From NCBI GenBank assembly GCA_964370015.1, contig CAYJHD010000027.1:1-27230 (forward strand): DNA of 27,230 nucleotides, written 5' to 3'. The notes below the pieces were generated by a model that was given only the letters and a program-made list of their open reading frames with translations, did not search any database and was not told the origin of the DNA. The DNA comes from CAYJAD01 sp964370015 (GTDB lineage Bacteria > Desulfobacterota > Desulfovibrionia > Desulfovibrionales > Desulfovibrionaceae). A program made the translations under genes and the position numbers. Below, piece after piece: positions 22,575 through 27,230 of the stretch; positions within the stretch are counted from its first letter, which is position 1, and every line of letters starts with the position of its first letter.

Positions 22575-23388
22575 AATTATATCCCCAGAGTACGCAAAAG
22601 CCGCTCTTGATGTGTGTGGCGTTTCCTTTGAGTATAAAAATAAACCTGTTTTGCACGATGTTTCTTTTAACGTGCCCAAGGGGAATATTTGTGGTTTGTT
22701 GGGGCATAATGGCTCGGGGAAAACAACATTTTTTAAGTGTTGTATGAATGTACTATCCCCTTACAAGGGACGCATTGAGGCCCATGGCGAAGTTTTGCAA
22801 AAGATGTCTCCGGCTAAGCTTGCGAGTCGTATAGCTTATGTGCCGCAAGAGTACAGGCAAGTTTTTCCATTCTCTGTGCGCGATGTGGTGGCCATGGGTA
22901 GAACGCCACATATGGCGGCTCGCTTTGGTGGTTTTGGGCAAATTACTGCAGCAGATCGTGAGCATGTAGAAAATGCTTTGGAGCGTACTAAGTTAACGCA
23001 TTTAGCAGAAGAACCTTGTAATACTTTAAGTAGTGGACAACGTCAGCTTGTGTTCATTGCCAGAGCCATTGCTCAAAATAGTCCTGTCATGTTATTGGAT
23101 GAGCCAACCTCCGCCCTTGATTTTAGTAAACAGGTGGCTGTATGGACATTGCTACAAGAAATTGCCGCCCAAGGCATAAGTATTCTCGTGTGTTGCCACG
23201 ACCCTAATCATATTTTATGGTTTTGCCATAAGGTTGTGGTGTTGCATCAAGGAGCAGTCCTTGAAACGGGAAAACCGAGTGATGTTTTGCATCTAGAAAT
23301 GCTTCACAAAGTGTATGGGGCATCGTGTACCCTTGGTAATACACATGTCGTTTATCCACAGCAGATAGCACATATGCCCATGGCATAA
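22567..23388 (+). CDS. FecE/BtuD-type ABC transporter ATP-binding protein
   Basis: The 273-residue ATPase energises the upstream permease. It has Walker A GHNGSGKTT (46-54), a Q-loop at YVPQEYRQVFPFSVRD, signature LSSGQRQL (about 153-160), Walker B MLLDEPTSALD and an H-loop in ILVCCHDPNH. The sequence around RDVVAMGRTPHMAARFGG is characteristic of the iron-complex/cobalamin subfamily. The start overlaps the permease end by 8 nt and has AAAGGGG about 9 nt upstream within that gene. This is the last gene of the operon and it converges on the ferric-iron operon 90 nt away. Confidence 0.93.
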   Translation: MDKIISPEYAKAALDVCGVSFEYKNKPVLHDVSFNVPKGNICGLLGHNGSGKTTFFKCCMNVLSPYKGRIEAHGEVLQKMSPAKLASRIAYVPQEYRQVFPFSVRDVVAMGRTPHMAARFGGFGQITAADREHVENALERTKLTHLAEEPCNTLSSGQRQLVFIARAIAQNSPVMLLDEPTSALDFSKQVAVWTLLQEIAAQGISILVCCHDPNHILWFCHKVVVLHQGAVLETGKPSDVLHLEMLHKVYGASCTLGNTHVVYPQQIAHMPMA

Positions 23389-23443
23389 TCTTAGGAAAGT
23401 AAAGAGATTTTACCGTGTGGAACGTGTTAAGATTGTGTTTTTG
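23387..23443 (+). terminator. Weak candidate terminator between convergent metal operons
   Basis: AATCTTA (23387-23393) pairs with TAAGATT (23428-23434) over a 34-nt loop, and a GTGTTTTT run follows. The stem is short and AT-rich with a long loop. It is listed only because no better terminator lies in the 90 nt between the operons. Confidence 0.25.
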
Positions 23444-23478
23444 TGAATATTCTTTGCGTTACTTGACTAATATGTCTA

Positions 23479-24168
23479 TTATTCAATGTTTTTTCGTGCG
23501 AATCCTGCTGAAAAATCCTTAATGCTACCTTCGTGCAAGTGCATGATATGGTCAGAGATACTACTGATATCTTCCTCATTATGACTAACAAATATGGTGG
23601 TAATATTGGATTTTTTTACAATGGCGTGAACTTCTGTTCTGATTTTGTTTTGTAAAGCAGTATCAAGACTGCTGAAGGGTTCATCCAGTAGGAGTAAAGA
23701 AGGTCTGCGAGCTAAGGTGCGCGCTATGGCCACGCGTTGTTGTTGCCCGCCGGAAAGTTCGTATGGGTAACGCTTTACTAAATCTTGTATGTTTACAAGA
23801 TTCACCATTTCCTGAAGAATATTTGCAGCATTGTGTTTATCATCCACGCCAAATAGAATGTTTTTTTCCACAGTAAGGTGCGGAAAAAGCGCATAATCTT
23901 GAAAAACCATGCCGATATTTCTTTTCTCCGGTTCTATGAAAATCATTTCGCTACAAACTATTTTTCCATTGATGGAAATGGTTCCACTTTGCGGTACTTC
24001 CAAGCCGGCAATGATGCGTAAAATAGTGCTTTTGCCACTGCCGCTTGCTCCCTGTATGCCAAGTATTTTACCATGTTCCAACGAGAAAGATATGTTTTTT
24101 AGGGTATCTGCTTGCGCATGTTTGTGTTTGAAATATATATTTTTGAGCTCTAAATAACTTGATTTCAT
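23479..24168 (-). CDS. fbpC: FbpC-type ferric iron ABC transporter ATPase, short form
   Basis: The 229-residue ATPase follows a fused iron permease in a minus-strand operon. It has Walker A GASGSGKST (40-48), Q-loop MVFQDYALFPHLTVEKNI, signature LSGGQQQRVAIAR (from 138), Walker B LLLLDEP (about 158-164) and H-loop FVSHNEED. This pattern matches the FbpC/PotA/CysA group. Classical FbpC proteins are about 350 residues, with C-terminal regulatory beta domains. This one stops shortly after the H-loop and lacks them. The reading frame closes cleanly, so it looks like a natural short form, not a broken gene. AGAGGA lies 6-7 nt upstream of the start. It is separated from the permease by 39 nt. Confidence 0.88.
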   Translation of the reverse strand: MKSSYLELKNIYFKHKHAQADTLKNISFSLEHGKILGIQGASGSGKSTILRIIAGLEVPQSGTISINGKIVCSEMIFIEPEKRNIGMVFQDYALFPHLTVEKNILFGVDDKHNAANILQEMVNLVNIQDLVKRYPYELSGGQQQRVAIARTLARRPSLLLLDEPFSSLDTALQNKIRTEVHAIVKKSNITTIFVSHNEEDISSISDHIMHLHEGSIKDFSAGFARKNIE

Positions 24169-24207
24169 GTGAATTCCTCTTGTTCCTCTTGAGTGGATAT
24201 ACAGTGC

Positions 24208-25836
24208 TTAACTTTCTTTTTTTTCCAGTGTTTTGTGAATGAAATATATGGCGGTAAGCGATAGGAAAATGATAAAGAGTGAAGGAATAGCGCCGCGACT
24301 GATCTGTTCATCATGTGCGTATTTGTATACAACAGTGCCTAAGGTGTTGAAGTTAAAGGGGCGCAAGAAAAGAGCTAAGGGCAGTTCCTTCACAATGTCG
24401 ACAAAAGTAAGTGAGAATCCTGCTACGAGAGCAGATTTTAGCATGGGAATATCCACAAAGAAAAAAGTGTAGGCGGTACTTTTTCCAAGCATCTTTGAAG
24501 CTTCAAAAAAGCGCATACCATTTTTTTCAAATTCATTGTCGATACTTTGAAAGCCCACACCTAGATACCTAACTGTATAGGAAAAAATAAGAATAAATAA
24601 CGAAGAACTCAGTAATAATGTTTTGGTATCTTCATCAAATATTTTATATATCCAGACAAAATTTCTATCAAAAGCATTGAAAAATGTAATGACAGTTATG
24701 GCAAGGACTGTTCCTGGAATGGCATACCCAATGATGGTGAGCCTTGAGTAAAAAGCGGACAATATTCCTTTGTATAGGCGGATGTAATTGCCCACAATGA
24801 GTGTAATTCCCATAACACATAAAGAGGAAATGGTTGCCAAGTAGAGAGTGTTGTAGGTGAGTTGGATAAATTCATTTGATAATACATAACTATAGCTGTA
24901 AAATGCCCAATAGAATAATTGCGCACAAGGTATAAAAAATCCAAAGCTTAAGACGCTAAGGCAAAATAGTGTCAATCCGTAGGCTACGAGCCCTTTTTTC
25001 TCCTTTCGCTGAATGGGGCGAATTTTCGCCGTGGTAAGCGTGAATTTTTTTCTTCCACGTAAAAACTTTTCCAAAAGTAAAAGGGTAAAGACCACCAAAA
25101 GTAAGATACTTGCTAGACGCAAAGCAGAAATTTGATCGGAAAAATTAAACCATGATGTGAAAATAGCCGTGGAAAGTGTTTGCACTCCGAAGTAGCTTAC
25201 GGCGCCGTAATCACTGAGAACTTCCATCAAAACAAGTGTTGCGGAGCCTATAAGAGCATTTCTTGCAGCTGGCAATATGACTTTAAAGAAAATGATAAAA
25301 CGTGATTTGCCTAATAAAATGGAACTTTCCACAAGATTTGCCGCATCTTTTTTTAAATAACTATACACAATGATATATACATAGGGATACAAAAAGAAGG
25401 TGAAAATAAAAATGGCGCCGGGAATGGACATGATATCAAACATTGCCCAGTTGGACTGTTCAATGCCAAGGCTATTTCTCATAAAATATTGTATGCTTCC
25501 GGTATAACTGAGCATGCCTGCATAGGTATAAGCTGCAATATAGGGCGGGATGGCTAGGGGAAGAATAAAAGCCCAAGAAAAAAATGTTCTGAGAGGAAAG
25601 TCATAGACAGTTACCATGTATGCCGTGGCACTACCCAAGAAAATACTAAAAAAAGCAACAAAAATGCAAATGATAACAGTGTTGCTCATGTAGTCCAGCA
25701 ACAAATAGTCTTTAATATGCGCCCATACATCATTGGCTGGCTCAAAGAGTGGAAAAATTATGGCAATACATGATGCAACAATGCAAAGCATAAAAAAAGA
25801 TGTGAGCCCAAACCATATATTTACTTTCAGTTTCAT
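24208..25836 (-). CDS. fbpB: FbpB-type ferric iron ABC transporter permease (fused, two-domain)
   Basis: The 542-residue inner-membrane permease has about 12 helices and two BPD_transp_1 domains in one chain, as in FbpB/SfuB/FutB. The first cytoplasmic coupling loop reads LVESSILLGKSRFIIFFKVILP and the second FEASKMLGKSTAYTFFFVDIP, each with the expected EAA-like spacing. The frame is open back to a TTG at 25941, overlapping the binding-protein stop. That longer N-terminus would span a perfect terminator hairpin and encode charged residues with no membrane character. The ATG at 25836 (MKLKVNIWFGL) has AAGGCG 6-8 nt upstream and begins just before the first helix, so I choose it. Confidence 0.9.
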   Translation of the reverse strand: MKLKVNIWFGLTSFFMLCIVASCIAIIFPLFEPANDVWAHIKDYLLLDYMSNTVIICIFVAFFSIFLGSATAYMVTVYDFPLRTFFSWAFILPLAIPPYIAAYTYAGMLSYTGSIQYFMRNSLGIEQSNWAMFDIMSIPGAIFIFTFFLYPYVYIIVYSYLKKDAANLVESSILLGKSRFIIFFKVILPAARNALIGSATLVLMEVLSDYGAVSYFGVQTLSTAIFTSWFNFSDQISALRLASILLLVVFTLLLLEKFLRGRKKFTLTTAKIRPIQRKEKKGLVAYGLTLFCLSVLSFGFFIPCAQLFYWAFYSYSYVLSNEFIQLTYNTLYLATISSLCVMGITLIVGNYIRLYKGILSAFYSRLTIIGYAIPGTVLAITVITFFNAFDRNFVWIYKIFDEDTKTLLLSSSLFILIFSYTVRYLGVGFQSIDNEFEKNGMRFFEASKMLGKSTAYTFFFVDIPMLKSALVAGFSLTFVDIVKELPLALFLRPFNFNTLGTVVYKYAHDEQISRGAIPSLFIIFLSLTAIYFIHKTLEKKES

Positions 25837-25895
25837 TTTTTGCGCCTTGTGCTTATGGTAAAGGGGGAAAGCGTGCTCATCTAAAAAGGCTATGT

Positions 25896-25923
25896 AAAAA
25901 GGCAAGGATAGCTCCTTGCCTTT
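25896..25923 (-). terminator. Intrinsic terminator between fbpA and fbpB (attenuator)
   Basis: On the minus strand GGCAAGGA and TCCTTGCC form a perfect 8-bp stem over a 4-nt loop, extended by AAA/TTT to 11 bp and followed by TTTTT. It starts 9-12 nt after the fbpA stop codon and ends about 60 nt before the fbpB start. It should end most transcripts after the binding-protein gene and leave a minority to cover the permease and ATPase. Confidence 0.8.
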
Positions 25924-25931
25924 CATAGATA

Positions 25932-26945
25932 CTACTTCCAACCTCCTTGCCCCATAATCATGGATGCTTTGGTGGTATTTTTGCCTATGTCTTCTAAATT
26001 AACATTCATTCTGGTAAAGGTTCCTAATTCTTGTATAAGAGGATGCGCCGCCACCTTGGGGTTGGCAGGTGTTTCGTAATTTTTATTGGCATATATGCTC
26101 TGTACTTCAGGCGATGTGAGATACTCTAGGAGCATGGTTGCGTTTTTGGTGTTTTTTCCATGCTTCATGATGGCGGCTGCACTCACGTCCACATGGGTAT
26201 TTTCTGGAAAGAAGAAGGCTACCTTCTTGGCCACTTCAACCTCTTTGGGGTCGTCGGAGTACATCATTCTGCCAAGATAATAGGTATTTAATATGGCCAC
26301 ATCGCCTTCTCCGGCTATGACGGCTTTAATTTGATCTCTATCATTACCTTTGGGTGTTCTGGCCATGTTTTTCACGAGGCCTTTCACAAAATCTAAGGCC
26401 GCAGCTTCTGAGCTTTCTGCTATTATTCCAGCAACTAGCGATTGGTTGTATCCAGATGCTGCAGAACGAACAAGTATTTTTCCTGCAAAGTCTGCTTTTG
26501 CTAAATCTTGGTATGTTTTGATTTTGGAAAAGTCGAACTTGCCTTTTTCGTAACCTATGACTCGCGCTCTTTGAGTAAGTGCTACCCAATCATTATTTTT
26601 GCCGCGCAAAGATGCAGGAATATTTTCTGCGATAATGGCGGATTCTATGGGGCTTACCATGTTAGCAGCTATGGCATTATACAAGTTAACCATATCCACT
26701 GTCATAAATATATCTGCTGGACTGTCTGCGTCTTCACTTTTTAGACGCGCTAAGATTTCAGGGGCTTTACCAGAAATTACATTAACTTTAATGCCTGTTT
26801 TTTGCGTAAACATATCGTAAATGCTTTTATCAACGTCATAGTGGCGTGATGTGTACACATTTACTTCCTCACTGGCATGGGCAGGAGGGGTTAAAAGAGT
26901 GCAAGTCATAAGGAACAGGAGAAAAGCTTGTAAAATTTTGGGCAT
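25932..26945 (-). CDS. fbpA: FbpA/FutA-type ferric iron-binding periplasmic protein
   Basis: The 337-residue product is a periplasmic ferric-ion binding protein. The signal peptide (about 1-24) ends AHA before SEEVNVYTSRHYDVD. The mature start NVYTSRHYDVDKSIYDMF and the segment ADIFMTVDMVNLYNA are typical of FutA/SfuA/FbpA. The adjacent tyrosines Tyr222-Tyr223 in LNTYYLGRM correspond to the pair that binds Fe3+ in this family, with further Tyr/His candidates in TSRHYD. The C-terminal lobe includes NATMLLEYLTSPEVQSIYAN. AAGAGG lies 6 nt upstream of the ATG. It heads the fbpABC operon, is followed at once by a terminator, and is preceded by repeated palindromic elements that suggest iron-type regulation. 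Confidence 0.92.
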   Translation of the reverse strand: MPKILQAFLLFLMTCTLLTPPAHASEEVNVYTSRHYDVDKSIYDMFTQKTGIKVNVISGKAPEILARLKSEDADSPADIFMTVDMVNLYNAIAANMVSPIESAIIAENIPASLRGKNNDWVALTQRARVIGYEKGKFDFSKIKTYQDLAKADFAGKILVRSAASGYNQSLVAGIIAESSEAAALDFVKGLVKNMARTPKGNDRDQIKAVIAGEGDVAILNTYYLGRMMYSDDPKEVEVAKKVAFFFPENTHVDVSAAAIMKHGKNTKNATMLLEYLTSPEVQSIYANKNYETPANPKVAAHPLIQELGTFTRMNVNLEDIGKNTTKASMIMGQGGWK

Positions 26946-27058
26946 AGAAACCTCTTTTGGCTACAGGTTTTTGCAAGCCTTAAATAATGGTGAGGCATTG
27001 CTTTATAATATGTTGTTACAGGGGAGAGAGTGGAAACATCAAAATGATATTAGATATG

Positions 27059-27079
27059 AAATTCATTGTCAATGAATTT
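27059..27079. promoter_or_regulatory. Perfect 10-1-10 palindrome upstream of fbpA, candidate operator
   Basis: The arms AAATTCATTG (27059-27068) and CAATGAATTT (27070-27079) are exact mirror images around a single T. The 10-1-10 layout is that of a dimeric regulator site, and iron importers are commonly under Fur or a related repressor. It does not fit the classic GATAAT-type Fur box closely, so the regulator is left open. Confidence 0.55.
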
Positions 27080-27094
27080 GTGAGCTATTTGCTA

Positions 27095-27109
27095 TGAAAT
27101 TACATTTCA
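27095..27109. promoter_or_regulatory. Candidate Fur-like 7-1-7 site
   Basis: TGAAATTACATTTCA has six perfectly mirrored bases on each side and shares about nine of 14 positions with the 7-1-7 Fur form TGATAATNATTATCA. It lies 16 nt from the 27059-27079 palindrome. Confidence 0.4.
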
Positions 27110-27118
27110 GCACTGTGA

Positions 27119-27128
27119 AAATTCATTG
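27119..27128. promoter_or_regulatory. Third copy of the AAATTCATTG half-site
   Basis: AAATTCATTG, the arm of the 27059-27079 palindrome, recurs here in the same orientation 60 bp away. It is followed by AGATAATT, so it may be one good half of a degenerate full site. Confidence 0.4.
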
Positions 27129-27179
27129 AGATAATTACTGTATAGTGACAATTATAGCTCTTTAGAATTATTTTTGGGT

Positions 27180-27224
27180 CATGACTAGCTAAGAGGATGC
27201 AAAAGGTGCTAAAAGCTAGTCATG
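27180..27224. repeat. Perfect 11-bp inverted repeat near the right edge
   Basis: CATGACTAGCT (27180-27190) is mirrored exactly by AGCTAGTCATG (27214-27224) across 23 nt. No T-run follows on either strand, so it is not a standard terminator. The neighbouring gene to the right is outside the window. Confidence 0.45.
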
Positions 27225-27230
27225 CCAATG

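Noticed and set aside
25837..25941. Extended N-terminus of the FbpB permease from TTG
   Set aside because: The stretch encodes no membrane segment and spans a perfect intrinsic terminator.

Overview
The window reads as bacterial chromosome: dense, mostly same-strand genes, moderately AT-rich, with Shine-Dalgarno sites and intrinsic terminators. The gene families point to a Gram-negative anaerobe: a periplasmic signal-peptide repertoire, lipoproteins, an RTX/VCBS surface protein, a NifA-type sigma-54 activator beside amtB and PII, and several soluble-binding-protein ABC importers. The mix resembles Desulfovibrionales-like deltaproteobacteria. That placement is an inference from gene content and was not tested by any search.

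Layout. (1) 2-145: 3' end of an aconitase gene, closed by a terminator. (2) 606-4055: a nitrogen module, with a near-consensus sigma-54 promoter, amtB, a PII protein lacking the uridylylation tyrosine, and a GAF-AAA+-Fis activator that could itself act on sigma-54 promoters. (3) 4597-5998: two lipoproteins, one with ankyrin repeats and one unrecognised, that share nearly the same ribosome-binding region and signal peptide but have unrelated mature parts. (4) 6180-6575 (minus): a short TrmO-like protein. (5) 6695-12945: a BMP-family ABC importer (binding protein, double ATPase, two permeases) behind a long and possibly structured leader, followed by an Old Yellow Enzyme-type flavin oxidoreductase. 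(6) 13150-16846: a 1122-residue VCBS/RTX secreted protein with a long leader. (7) 17067-19910: a soluble multi-PAS hybrid histidine kinase. (8) 20343-23388: a FecBCD/BtuFCD-type importer for an iron complex or corrinoid. (9) 23479-26945 (minus): an FbpABC-type ferric iron importer converging on region 8, with an intrinsic terminator between fbpA and fbpB and a cluster of repeated operator-like sites upstream.

How the parts work together. Region 2 is a plausible self-contained nitrogen circuit: channel, sensor and activator, with a sigma-54 promoter in front. Regions 8 and 9 are two separate metal-acquisition importers facing each other, both preceded by repeated sequence elements that look like regulator sites. 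Region 5 pairs uptake of a small organic compound (nucleoside-like substrates are typical of the family) with a flavin reductase of unknown substrate. I found no CRISPR array, tRNA, rRNA, insertion sequence, phage gene or toxin-antitoxin pair. No wholly new system is evident. The best leads for unreported biology are the structured leader at 6936-7031, the shared lipoprotein leader/signal cassette, the PII protein without Tyr51, and the repeats before the two metal operons.
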